From JAGOEY01 sp017997515 (GTDB taxonomy: Bacteria > Pseudomonadota > Gammaproteobacteria > Burkholderiales > Burkholderiaceae_C): a DNA stretch of 64,000 bases. Position 1 is the stretch's first letter, and every line of letters begins with the position of its first letter. The notes beneath the pieces are model-generated. The model had not been told where the DNA came from, did not search any database, and saw nothing but the letters and a program-made list of their open reading frames with translations. Location of the stretch: assembly GCA_026314275.1 (NCBI GenBank), contig CP111109.1:3100001-3164000 (forward strand). Direction: 5' to 3'. Below, in pieces: positions 32,284-40,669 of this stretch. The position numbers were made by a program, and so were the translations under genes.

Positions 32284-33579
32284 TTAGGGCGTCTTTGACG
32301 CTGCCGTGCCTGTCTCTGGGGTGTTGGCCACCAGTGCGGTCACGGCCTCGACCATACGTTTGTCGTAGTCGGGCGGAAAAGTCCAGTACTGCAGGTTACG
32401 CGCCGAGGCATTGTTTTGCAGGCCGCGCGCGTCAGGCGGCGCGTGGAACCAGAACTTGATGATCACGTCGCTGCTGACCCAGGGGTGCCCAAACCAGAAG
32501 TTGTGCGAGCGGCGTGACATGCCGGGAATGGTGGCGGGCTTGATCTGCAGCACGTCGAAGTTCATGGTCTTCGACGCATTGATCAGCCATTCCGAATCGG
32601 CCAGACTCAGCTCGGTAGGGTCGGGCCGACCGGCACGTGAGCCGTCGCGCTGGTGGATACGCGAGATGGTCAACACGCTGTCGTTCATGTTGGCCGAGAA
32701 GGTGACGCGGCGGGCCAGCGGCACATAACGCTGCAGGTCCGCTGCAAAGGAGCGGAAATTGGCGTCAGGCGCGGCCTGGTAGATCTCACCCAGGCGCACG
32801 GCCGGGTGTTCTTCGCCCTGGGGCAACTGGTCGAGACGGGCCAGGCCGGGGCTGGCGACCATGGCGCCGGCGCTGTAGGCCAGCACATTCAGGCTTTTGG
32901 CTTGGGTGTGTTTGCTCAGCAGTTCCAGCAGGCGGGCAAACTGGGGTTCGGAGCGGCGCGCGTTGGCCACGTCGGTGGCGTAACGCATGAAGTTCTCTGC
33001 CGATGGCCAGGCAAAAAACAGCACCACCGAGTTGCGGCCGGTGAAGTGCCGGTACTGGGCGGCTTGCCCGGCGGCGCGCTCCACGCTGGTGTTGGCACCA
33101 TGTACGTAGATGGTCAGGTCTTTGTCCACGCTCTTTTCGAGGGCGTCGTTGATCTGTTTGAAAAATGCATCACCCTCGGGGCTGTCTAGTGGTGAGGCCA
33201 AGTTGCCGTCCACCACCGCCAGCTCCTGCATGGAGTCCAGGACCAGGGGCGGGCGGTCTTCATTGTCGTCGGCCGTGGTGGACAACTGGTACAGCCATTC
33301 CCAGGTCTTGGCACCACCACCAATGTTCAATGTGGCAATCCCCAGGCTCAGGTTGTCACCCGGCACGATCGTGTAGTGGCGCGCATGGGTGGGCCCGAGC
33401 GGCAGGCGGTTGGTGGCGTAAAACACCTGGATTTCGTTGCTTTTGTCGAGCGCCTGGTTCACCGCAAAAGGGTTGACCTCACCCTGCAGAAAGATTTCTG
33501 GCGTCGGCATCAGCCGCACAGGGGGTTGGCACCCCGCAAGAAACAGGGTTGTCAGCAGAAGGGTCCAGAGAGATTTCAT
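32284..33579 (-). CDS. Alpha/beta hydrolase lipoprotein (DUF900-like)
   Basis: The start at 33579 gives a lipoprotein signal MKSLWTLLLTTLFLAGCQPP (lipobox LAGC), so the protein is probably anchored to a membrane. The body has the DUF900 features: the opening NEIQVFYATNRLPLG, then a strand-loop LTIYVHGANTSVERAAGQ, the VVLFFAWPSAENFMRY region, and the nucleophile elbow LNVLAYSAGAMVASPG with Ser in AYSAG. It is 431 residues long. The substrate is unknown. Its TAA stop lies inside the TTAG duplicated by the IS5 insertion, so the reading frame is intact. Confidence 0.82.
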   Translation of the reverse strand: MKSLWTLLLTTLFLAGCQPPVRLMPTPEIFLQGEVNPFAVNQALDKSNEIQVFYATNRLPLGPTHARHYTIVPGDNLSLGIATLNIGGGAKTWEWLYQLSTTADDNEDRPPLVLDSMQELAVVDGNLASPLDSPEGDAFFKQINDALEKSVDKDLTIYVHGANTSVERAAGQAAQYRHFTGRNSVVLFFAWPSAENFMRYATDVANARRSEPQFARLLELLSKHTQAKSLNVLAYSAGAMVASPGLARLDQLPQGEEHPAVRLGEIYQAAPDANFRSFAADLQRYVPLARRVTFSANMNDSVLTISRIHQRDGSRAGRPDPTELSLADSEWLINASKTMNFDVLQIKPATIPGMSRRSHNFWFGHPWVSSDVIIKFWFHAPPDARGLQNNASARNLQYWTFPPDYDKRMVEAVTALVANTPETGTAASKTP

Positions 33580-33734
33580 GCCGGAATGATAACGAAACCG
33601 CACTACAAGCCCAAGCTGCTGGCAAGCCGGTGCGGCATGCTGGGGGCGGTGCAATACGGCACATTGCCAACGCTGGCAGCTTGAACTGCCTGCGTCTCAC
33701 ATACCCCCATTACAGAGTGAAAGCGAGTTATTCC

Positions 33735-34169
33735 ATGTCCATCCTGTCTACCCCCGTGCGTGTTATCGCTGGTGCTGTTTTTGCAGCGTCCGTGTTGGCA
33801 GGTTGTGCCACAGACCAAGGCAACATGGTGCGCCAGAATGAAACCCAGCGCGCCCAGACGGTGCAGTTTGGTGTGGTGACCAATGTGCGTCCAGTCACCA
33901 TCCAGGGTAATTCGACCGCAGTCGGCACCACCACCGGCGCGGTGGTCGGCGGCGCGGTTGGCAGCAACCTGGGCAGCGGCAGTTTTGCCAACACTGCCGG
34001 TGCGGTTGGCGGCGCGGTGGCAGGTGGTATGGCCGGTAATGCGATCCAGGGCAACGCTTCGGCGCGCCCCGGTGCGGAAATCACCGTGCGTCTGGACAAT
34101 GGCCAGACGATTGCGGTGATTCAAGAAGGCTCTCTGACGCTTTCCGCAACGGTGACCGTGTGCGTGTGA
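33735..34169 (+). CDS. Glycine-zipper 2TM outer-membrane lipoprotein, 3' frameshift
   Basis: The SlyB/OmpA-like lipoprotein starts MSILSTPVRVIAGAVFAASV and has lipobox LAGC. The central part is the glycine-zipper pair (TGAVVGGAVGSNLGSGSF and AGAVGGAVAGGMAGNAIQG), followed by ARPGAEITVRLDNGQTIAV. After QEGS the frame shifts at a (CT)3 run at 34130-34135. The zero frame ends ten residues later (LTLSATVTVCV), whereas the other frame encodes the expected end DAFRNGDRVRVTSDGQTTRV to TAA at 34204. Removing one CT unit restores it. Whether the frameshift is real or an error cannot be told here. Confidence 0.8.
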   Translation: MSILSTPVRVIAGAVFAASVLAGCATDQGNMVRQNETQRAQTVQFGVVTNVRPVTIQGNSTAVGTTTGAVVGGAVGSNLGSGSFANTAGAVGGAVAGGMAGNAIQGNASARPGAEITVRLDNGQTIAVIQEGSLTLSATVTVCV

Positions 34170-34228
34170 CCTCCGACGGCCAGACGACACGTGTCAGCCG
34201 CTAAGGCCTGACTCAGCGTCGCCGCCTG

Positions 34229-34267
34229 CGGGTGGGCCACGCAGCTGCGTGGGCCCACCCGTTTTTG
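34229..34267 (+). terminator. Strong hairpin terminator after the glycine-zipper lipoprotein gene
   Basis: GGGTGGGCC pairs with GGCCCACCC around an inner ACGCAGCTGCGT palindrome, followed by GTTTTTGCGTTTTT. It separates the lipoprotein gene from the downstream efflux genes. Confidence 0.8.
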
Positions 34268-34351
34268 CGTTTTTACCCATAGCTGCGGCTGCAGAGAACG
34301 GCCCGGTGTGGTGCAATAGCGTTCCATTCCTTGTTCATCTGATGTGGTTTC

Positions 34352-35719
34352 ATGGCCTCTAAAGCAGCTTTTTATGCGGTCTCGGTCCTGGGTATTGCGC
34401 TGGCTTCGGGGGCCGCGTGGTGGTACCAGCGCCCGCCTGTTGCCGGTACACCGGGAGCCACTGTCGCGGCCGGTGTGGCACCGGCTGCAGGCGCTGCTGC
34501 GTCGGGCGCTGGACCCGCTGCGCGGCCACCCGCCGTGGAGGCCGCGAAGGTCCAGGTGGTGTCCCTGGCCGACGAGGCCCAGGCTGTAGGTAACCTGCGG
34601 TCGCGCCAAAGTGTGGTGATCCGGCCCGAGGTGGGCGGGCGCATCACCCAACTCAATTTCCGCGACGGCGACCGGGTGCGCAAGGGCCAGTTGCTGGTGC
34701 AGTTTGACGACCAGTTGCAACGGGCCCAGGTGCAGCAAAGCCAGGCCGAGTTGTCCATCGCCCAGGCCAACCACAAACGCAACCAGGAGCTGGTGGGGCA
34801 GGGGTTCATCAGCCAGCGGTCGGTGGACGAAAGTGCGGCCAACCTGCAGGTGTCGCAGGCCAAACTGGCTTTGTCGCAGGCCACTGCAGCACGCCTGCGC
34901 ATCGTGGCCCCTTTTGACGGCGTGACCGGCATCCGCACGGTGAACGTGGGCGACTACCTGAAAGACGGTGCCGACGTGGTCAACCTAGAAGACCTTGATG
35001 CCTTGTATGTGGACTTCCGCCTGCCCGAGCGCTTCCAGGCCAAGGTGAAGCGCGGCCAGCGCGCCACGGTGGATGTAGACGCTTTGCCGGGGCGCAAGTT
35101 TGTGGCGGTGGTGCAGGCGATTGACCCGCTGCTGGACGCCAACGGCCGCTCGGTGGCGGTGCGCGGGTGTATCGACAACCGCCAGCTGCAGCTGCGCCCG
35201 GGCATGTTTGCGCGGGTGAATGCCGTGTTTGGTGAGCGCGATGATGCGCAGGTGGTGCCTGAAGAGGCCCTCATTCCCCAAGGCCAGCGCCAATTTGTGA
35301 TGCGCCTGGTGCCCCGCACCGGGGAAGACGCGGGCACCTGGACCACCGAGCGGGTGGAAGTTAAGGTGGGTGTGCGCCGCCCGGGCCGGGTCGAGATTTC
35401 GGGCGACATCAAACCCGGTGACACCGTGGTCACGGCGGGCCAGCAGCGTGTGCAACGCGACGGCACCGTGGTGCGTGTGGTGGACGTGGCCCGTGCGGCC
35501 GGTGGCAATGCCGCCCCTGCAGCGCCCGCCGGTGCCGCATCGGCGCCAGCTTCTGCCCAGCCTGCAGCGGCTCCGGTGGCCAGTGCCGCTGTAGCGCGCC
35601 CGGCTGTCGCCGCAAATTCCGGTGCCAGTGCCGGTGCCAACCCTTGCTTGCGTGACCTGCCCACCTCTGCGCTGGACACGCCGCAGCGTGGTGCTGCGGC
35701 CCCTCTGGCCGCCGCTTGA
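34352..35719 (+). CDS. RND efflux transporter periplasmic adaptor (membrane fusion protein)
   Basis: This MFP subunit links an inner-membrane RND pump to an outer-membrane channel. It has an N-terminal membrane anchor (residues about 5-24), an Ala/Pro/Gly linker, the lipoyl half motif VVIRPEVGGRITQLNFRDGDRVRKGQ, an alpha-hairpin rich in Gln/Ala (QVQQSQAELSIAQANHKRNQ), the second lipoyl half RIVAPFDGVTGIRTVNVGDYL and beta-barrel/membrane-proximal domains ending near residue 375. A 75-residue Ala/Pro-rich C-terminal tail with a lone Cys (GANPCLRDLP) is unusual. No outer-membrane channel gene is adjacent, so a TolC-like protein elsewhere is implied. Confidence 0.92.
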   Translation: MASKAAFYAVSVLGIALASGAAWWYQRPPVAGTPGATVAAGVAPAAGAAASGAGPAARPPAVEAAKVQVVSLADEAQAVGNLRSRQSVVIRPEVGGRITQLNFRDGDRVRKGQLLVQFDDQLQRAQVQQSQAELSIAQANHKRNQELVGQGFISQRSVDESAANLQVSQAKLALSQATAARLRIVAPFDGVTGIRTVNVGDYLKDGADVVNLEDLDALYVDFRLPERFQAKVKRGQRATVDVDALPGRKFVAVVQAIDPLLDANGRSVAVRGCIDNRQLQLRPGMFARVNAVFGERDDAQVVPEEALIPQGQRQFVMRLVPRTGEDAGTWTTERVEVKVGVRRPGRVEISGDIKPGDTVVTAGQQRVQRDGTVVRVVDVARAAGGNAAPAAPAGAASAPASAQPAAAPVASAAVARPAVAANSGASAGANPCLRDLPTSALDTPQRGAAAPLAAA

Positions 35720-35747
35720 ATACCCCCAGCCTTACCGGAATGCCCTG

Positions 35748-38700
35748 ATGCAGCTCGCAGAAGTTTCCATCCGCCGTCCGGTGTTTGCGACGGTTTTGTC
35801 CCTGCTGATCTTGCTGGTGGGGGCGGTGAGCTTCAACCGGCTTGCCGTGCGGGAATATCCAAAAATTGACGAACCGGTGGTGACTGTCACCGTGCGGTAC
35901 CCGGGGGCTTCGGCCGAAGTGATCGAGTCGCAGATCAGCAAACCGCTGGAAGACTCGATTGCTGGCATCGACGCGGTGGACGTCATCACCTCCATCAGCC
36001 GCGCCGAGCAAAGCCAGATCAGTGTGCGTTTCCGGCTCGAAAAAGACGCGGATGCCGCCGCTGCTGAAGTGCGTGACCGCACCTCACGCGTGCGCAACCG
36101 CTTGCCCCAGGCCATCGACGAGCCCGTGATCGCCAAGGTCGAGGCCGATGCGTTTCCGGTGATCTGGCTGGCGTTCTCCAGCGACACCATGACTCCGCTG
36201 CAGATCAACGACATGGTGAACCGGGTGGTTAAACCCCGGCTGCAGACGGTGACTGGTGTGGCCGACGTGCGTATCTTTGGTGAACGCAAATACGCCATGC
36301 GGGTCTGGCTCGACCCCGCGCGCCTGGCGGCCTACCGATTGACCACGCAGGACGTGGAAGACGCCATCCGCCGCAGCAACCTCGAAGTGCCCGGTGGGCG
36401 CATCGAGTCGCAGCAGCGGGAGTTCAGCGTCACATCGCAAACCGACCTGATGCGCCCCGCGCAGTTCAGCGACATCACCATCAAAAGTGTGAATGGTTTC
36501 CCGGTCAAGATCCGCGACGTGGCACGAGTGCAGGAGGCCGCTGCCGACGAACGCAGCGCCGTGCGCCTGAATGGGCGTGAAGCCATCTCTGCCGGCGTGA
36601 TCCGCCAGGCCACCGCCAACCCGCTGAGCCTGTCTGCCGGCGTGCGCGAGATGATCCCCAAGCTGCAGGCCGACCTGCCACCGGGCATGACGATTGACGT
36701 AGCCAACGACAACTCGGTGTTCATCGACCGTTCGGTCAAAAACGTGTACCAGACCATCCTGGAAGCGGTGGTGCTGGTTGCTCTGGTGATTTTTGTGTTC
36801 CTGCGCACCTTCAGGGCATCCATCATTCCCATCGTCACTATTCCGGTCAGCCTGGTGGGCACCTTTGCACTCATGGCACTTGCAGGGTTCACGATCAACA
36901 CCTTGACGCTGCTGGCGCTGGTGCTGGCGATCGGGTTGGTGGTGGACGATGCGATCGTGATGCTGGAGAACATCTTCCGCCACATCGAAGAGGGGCTGGA
37001 TCCGTTCTCCGCCGCCATCAAGGGTGCACGCGAAATCGGTTTTGCCATCGTCACCATGACCGCCACGCTGGTGGCGGTGTACGCGCCGCTGGCCTTTACG
37101 CCGGGCCGCACCGGGCGGCTGTTTGTCGAGTTTGCGCTGGCACTGGCCGGGGCCGTGGTGGTGTCGGGTTTTGTGGCGCTGACACTCACGCCCATGATGT
37201 GTTCGCTGCTGCTCAAACACAACCCGAAACCCAACTGGTTCGACCGCAGCATGGAACGTGTGCTGACAGGAATTTCCGACGGGTATGGCCGCATGATCCG
37301 CTGGCTGGTCAGCACGGGTTACCAGCCTGCCGCAGGGCAGGGTGGCGCAGCAGTTGCAGTCAAACGGGTGCTGTTGCAGGCGCGCTGGATCGTTATTGCG
37401 GTCATGGCCGCCAGCGCGCTGGCGATCTACTGGGTGTACCCCAACATGAAGCAGGAGCTGTCGCCACTGGAAGACCGCGGCACCATTCTGGCGAGCATCA
37501 CCGCCCCTGACGGGGCCACGCTTGAATACACCGACCGGTATGCCCGGATGATCGAGGAGATGGGCAAACCCTACAAAGAGTTTGACCGCGTTTTTGCCAA
37601 CATCGGCAACCCCACTGTGTCGCAAGGCAGTGTGGTGTTACGCACCGTGGACTGGGAAGACCGCAGCCGCAGCACACTCGACATGGCGCGTGAACTGGGC
37701 CCGAAATTCAGCGCCTTGCCGGGTGTAAATGCCTTCACCATCACCCCACCGTCGCTGGGTCAGGGCTTTCGTGACCGGCCCGTCAACTTTGTGATCCAGA
37801 CCTCCGACAGCTACCAGAACCTGAACCAGGTCGTGCGCCAGATGCTGGACGAGATTGCCAAGAACCCCGGCATCATTGCGCCCGACGTGGACCTGCGCCT
37901 GAACAAACCCGAGCTGCGCATCGACATCGACCGCGAAAAGGCCGCCGACATGGGAGTGGCCGTGGACGTGGTGGCCCGTGCCATCGAGACCATGCTGGGC
38001 GGGCGCAACGTCACCCGCTACAAACGCGACGCCGAGCAGTACGACGTGATTGTGCAAACCCAGGCCAGCGGCCGCAGCACCCCCGAGGACATTGACGGCA
38101 TCTACGTGCGGGGCCGCAACGACACCATGATCCCGCTGTCCACCCTGGTCAAAGTGCGCGAGAACGTCTCGCCGCGTGAACTGAACCACTTCGGCCAACG
38201 CCGTTCGGCGTCCATCACCGCCAACCTGTCACCCGACTATTCGCTGGGTGAAGCACTCACCTTCATGAACCAGACGGCGGCCAAGGTGCTGAAGCCGGGT
38301 TACACCACCGACCTGAACGGCACGTCGCGCGAGTTCCGCAATTCGCAGGGGACGTTGGGCATTGTGTTTGTGCTGGCGCTGGTGTTTATCTTTTTGGTGC
38401 TGGCCGCACAGTTCGAGAGTTTTATCGACCCGCTGGTGATCATGCTGTCGGTGCCGCTGTCGATGATTGGTGCACTGCTGGCACTCAAATGGTCGGGCGG
38501 TTCCCTCAACGTGTATTCACAGATCGGCCTGATTACGCTGGTGGGGCTGATCACCAAACACGGCATTCTGATTGTGGAATTCACCAACCAGCTGCGCGAA
38601 CAAGGCATGGACATGGTGGACGCCTTGGTCAAGGCGTCGGCGCAACGCCTGCGCCCCATTTTGATGACCACCGGTGCCATGGTGCTGGGCGCTTTGCCCC

Positions 38701-38921
38701 TGGCACTGGCCCACGGCGCAGGTGCCGAGAGCCGCCAGCAGATTGGCTGGGTCATTGTGGGCGGTATGTCACTGGGCACTTTGCTCACCGTGTTTGTGGT
38801 GCCGGTGATGTATTCACTTTTTGCACGGCAGACGGTGCCGGGCGCGAAGACAACCGAGGCACATGACGCCGTGCCTGCGGGGGGCTTACATGGTGGGCAT
38901 GGGGAGTATGTGGCGAAGTGA
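35748..38921 (+). CDS. RND efflux transporter permease (HAE1/MexI-like)
   Basis: This is a proton-driven drug or solute efflux pump of 1057 residues. The start MQLAEVSIRRPVFATVLSLL at 35748 follows the adaptor by 28 bases with CCGGA ahead; a longer frame overlaps the adaptor gene. It has 12 predicted helices in two repeats with two large periplasmic loops (PYPGAS-type porter entry VRYPGASAEVIESQISKPLE). The proton-relay helix reads LAIGLVVDDAIVMLENIFRH with the Asp pair, and the second repeat has GLITKHGILIVEF. It forms an operon with the adaptor. Substrates are unknown. Confidence 0.93.
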   Translation: MQLAEVSIRRPVFATVLSLLILLVGAVSFNRLAVREYPKIDEPVVTVTVRYPGASAEVIESQISKPLEDSIAGIDAVDVITSISRAEQSQISVRFRLEKDADAAAAEVRDRTSRVRNRLPQAIDEPVIAKVEADAFPVIWLAFSSDTMTPLQINDMVNRVVKPRLQTVTGVADVRIFGERKYAMRVWLDPARLAAYRLTTQDVEDAIRRSNLEVPGGRIESQQREFSVTSQTDLMRPAQFSDITIKSVNGFPVKIRDVARVQEAAADERSAVRLNGREAISAGVIRQATANPLSLSAGVREMIPKLQADLPPGMTIDVANDNSVFIDRSVKNVYQTILEAVVLVALVIFVFLRTFRASIIPIVTIPVSLVGTFALMALAGFTINTLTLLALVLAIGLVVDDAIVMLENIFRHIEEGLDPFSAAIKGAREIGFAIVTMTATLVAVYAPLAFTPGRTGRLFVEFALALAGAVVVSGFVALTLTPMMCSLLLKHNPKPNWFDRSMERVLTGISDGYGRMIRWLVSTGYQPAAGQGGAAVAVKRVLLQARWIVIAVMAASALAIYWVYPNMKQELSPLEDRGTILASITAPDGATLEYTDRYARMIEEMGKPYKEFDRVFANIGNPTVSQGSVVLRTVDWEDRSRSTLDMARELGPKFSALPGVNAFTITPPSLGQGFRDRPVNFVIQTSDSYQNLNQVVRQMLDEIAKNPGIIAPDVDLRLNKPELRIDIDREKAADMGVAVDVVARAIETMLGGRNVTRYKRDAEQYDVIVQTQASGRSTPEDIDGIYVRGRNDTMIPLSTLVKVRENVSPRELNHFGQRRSASITANLSPDYSLGEALTFMNQTAAKVLKPGYTTDLNGTSREFRNSQGTLGIVFVLALVFIFLVLAAQFESFIDPLVIMLSVPLSMIGALLALKWSGGSLNVYSQIGLITLVGLITKHGILIVEFTNQLREQGMDMVDALVKASAQRLRPILMTTGAMVLGALPLALAHGAGAESRQQIGWVIVGGMSLGTLLTVFVVPVMYSLFARQTVPGAKTTEAHDAVPAGGLHGGHGEYVAK

Positions 38922-38972
38922 GTTGGTGGATCTGGTGATGGGGCGAACGGTCTGTATTTTTTGAATCTACAG

Positions 38973-38989
38973 GCCCTCTTTCTGAGGGC
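38973..38989. other. Small stem-loop after the RND operon
   Basis: GCCCTC / GAGGGC stem with five-base loop, 51 bases after the permease stop, without a T-run. The rest of 38922-39128 shows no gene; it is relatively A/T-rich and probably contains the native promoter of the two-partner secretion locus. Confidence 0.4.
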
Positions 38990-39128
38990 GGAGGGGCTCA
39001 AATTACCCAGTTTCAGGGATATACATTCTGGTGGTAAATGAAACAATTCGACTCAATTCCCTGGGCCGATGAGTTTCTGCAGCGATTCATTCCGAATACG
39101 GTTATCGGCCCCGTAACCAGGTCGATCC

Positions 39129-39195
39129 ATGCCCCATTTCCCTTTGTGGCTGCCATTGCGCAGTCCTGTTGAGCGCGGCGCGCGTCCAGTTCTAA
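39129..39195 (+). pseudogene. Displaced 5' end of the TpsB transporter gene
   Basis: An ATG at 39129 opens MPHFPLWLPLRSPVERGARP and continues VL up to the CTAA target site, in exactly the frame that resumes after the IS701-family element. Joining 39129-39195 with 40674-42382 gives an uninterrupted 591-residue TpsB with a normal long signal peptide. The insertion therefore separated the first 22 codons, and presumably the native promoter, from the rest. Confidence 0.8.
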
Positions 39196-40669
39196 TCTTA
39201 CTGTGTCAATAAAATCATGGCATTATCGAGACCTCTTCATTTTTTACGTGAGGAATGATGGATGCCATCGAACGGTTTGAGCGGTACTTGGAACATTTGG
39301 CCGATGGACTTGGCCATTCAGATCGGCACTCAGGTCTCAGAGGCTATTGCACAGGGTTGATGCTGCCGCTGGCACGCAAGAGCGTGGAGCCGATGGCAGC
39401 CCGCGTTGATCCCCTGCATGCAAGCGCCAGGCATCAGTCGCTGCATCATTTCGTTGCCAAGGCGCAGTGGTCTGATGCCGAGATGCTCAGACGGGTTTGT
39501 CAGTGGGTCGTGCCGAAGATGGATTTCAGCCGTGGTGGCTGGTGGATCATTGACGACACCGGATTCCCGAAGAAGGGCAAACACTCGGTAGGCGTGGCCC
39601 GGCAATACTGCGGGATGTTGGGCAAACAGGACAACTGCCAGGTGGCTGTGAGCGTGTCGCTGGCCTGCGATCAAGGCAGCATTCCGGTGGCGTGGCAGCT
39701 CTACCTGCCCGAGGAATGGGCGACAGATGCGGGCCGCAAGGCCCGGGCCGGTGTACCGGAGGATGTGGAATTCGCGACCAAACCGCAAATCGCCTTGCAG
39801 CAATTGCGCGCGCTTCTGGCCGACGGCGCTCCGCACCATTGCGTGCTGGCCGACGCAGGCTACGGCGTGGACACCGCCTTCCGCCAGGCCTTGAGCGACA
39901 TGGGGCTGACTTATGCTGTGGGAGTGACCTCGGCGGTGGTGGTTTGGGCTCCGGGGGTTGAGCCGCTGCCACCTGTACCCTACAGCGGCACAGGGCGGCC
40001 ACCGGTGATGCCGCGCCGGACTCCTGAGTTGCAACCGATGAGCGTCAAGGCCTTGGCCATGTCCTTGCCCGAACGGGCATTCCAGACCATCACCTGGCGC
40101 GAAGGCACCAACGCGCCGCTCAGCGGGCGCTTCGCCGCACTGCGCGTGCGCCACGCCGGCGGCAATGCCGGCAAGGCGAGGCTGCGTCCGCTGCAATGGT
40201 TGCTCATTGAATGGCCCAAGGATCAGGCCGAGCCCTGCAAGTACATCCTGTCCACGCTGCCCGAGGACACGCCCATAGCCGACTTGGTCAGAGCTACCTA
40301 TCAGCGCTGGCGCATCGAGCGGGACTACCAGGACCTGAAGCAGGACTTCGGCTTGGGCCACTACGAGGGACGTGGCTGGCGGGGCTTCCACCACCACGCC
40401 TGCCTGAGCATCGCGGCCTACGGGTTCCTGATGGCAGAACGCCTCGTTGTCGACAAGCCTGTCGGCGGTAAAAAAAACTTCATCGAACGCCAGATGCCGG
40501 CCTTTCCCGAGGATTACATCCCCCGCGGCAGTCCTGCGCGCGCAGCGCCACGTGGCGACATCGATCACGAGCCTGCGCCATCGGCTGAGCTACCAGTTGA
40601 TCGCCCGTCTCGGTCAGTGCCCCTGCTGTGGAAGGGTGCGCCCAAAGCTACTCTTGTGACACAGTAAGA
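39196..40669 (+). mobile_element. IS701-family insertion sequence
   Basis: The 1474-base element has inverted ends TCTTACTGTGTCA at the left and TGACACAGTAAGA at the right, and a four-base target duplication CTAA (39192-39195 and 40670-40673). It carries one transposase whose stop codon lies within the right inverted repeat. It is inserted in the signal-peptide region of the TpsB gene, in the same orientation. Confidence 0.92.
39255..40667 (+). CDS. IS701 family transposase
   Basis: This DDE transposase has 470 residues, with the IS701 hallmarks: QSLHHFVAKAQWSD near residue 60, WWIIDDTGFPKKGKHSVGVA containing the first Asp at about residue 100, CVLADAGYGVDTAFRQAL with the second Asp, and RWRIERDYQDLKQDFGLGHYEGR with the catalytic Glu. 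It has GAGG before the start and appears intact. The last ~60 residues (SVPLLWKGAPKATLVTQ) extend into the terminal inverted repeat. Confidence 0.93.
   Translation: MMDAIERFERYLEHLADGLGHSDRHSGLRGYCTGLMLPLARKSVEPMAARVDPLHASARHQSLHHFVAKAQWSDAEMLRRVCQWVVPKMDFSRGGWWIIDDTGFPKKGKHSVGVARQYCGMLGKQDNCQVAVSVSLACDQGSIPVAWQLYLPEEWATDAGRKARAGVPEDVEFATKPQIALQQLRALLADGAPHHCVLADAGYGVDTAFRQALSDMGLTYAVGVTSAVVVWAPGVEPLPPVPYSGTGRPPVMPRRTPELQPMSVKALAMSLPERAFQTITWREGTNAPLSGRFAALRVRHAGGNAGKARLRPLQWLLIEWPKDQAEPCKYILSTLPEDTPIADLVRATYQRWRIERDYQDLKQDFGLGHYEGRGWRGFHHHACLSIAAYGFLMAERLVVDKPVGGKKNFIERQMPAFPEDYIPRGSPARAAPRGDIDHEPAPSAELPVDRPSRSVPLLWKGAPKATLVTQ

Noticed and set aside
34130..34135. Phase-variable CT repeat
   Set aside because: Only three CT units; too short for a contingency locus, so simple mutation or error is more likely.
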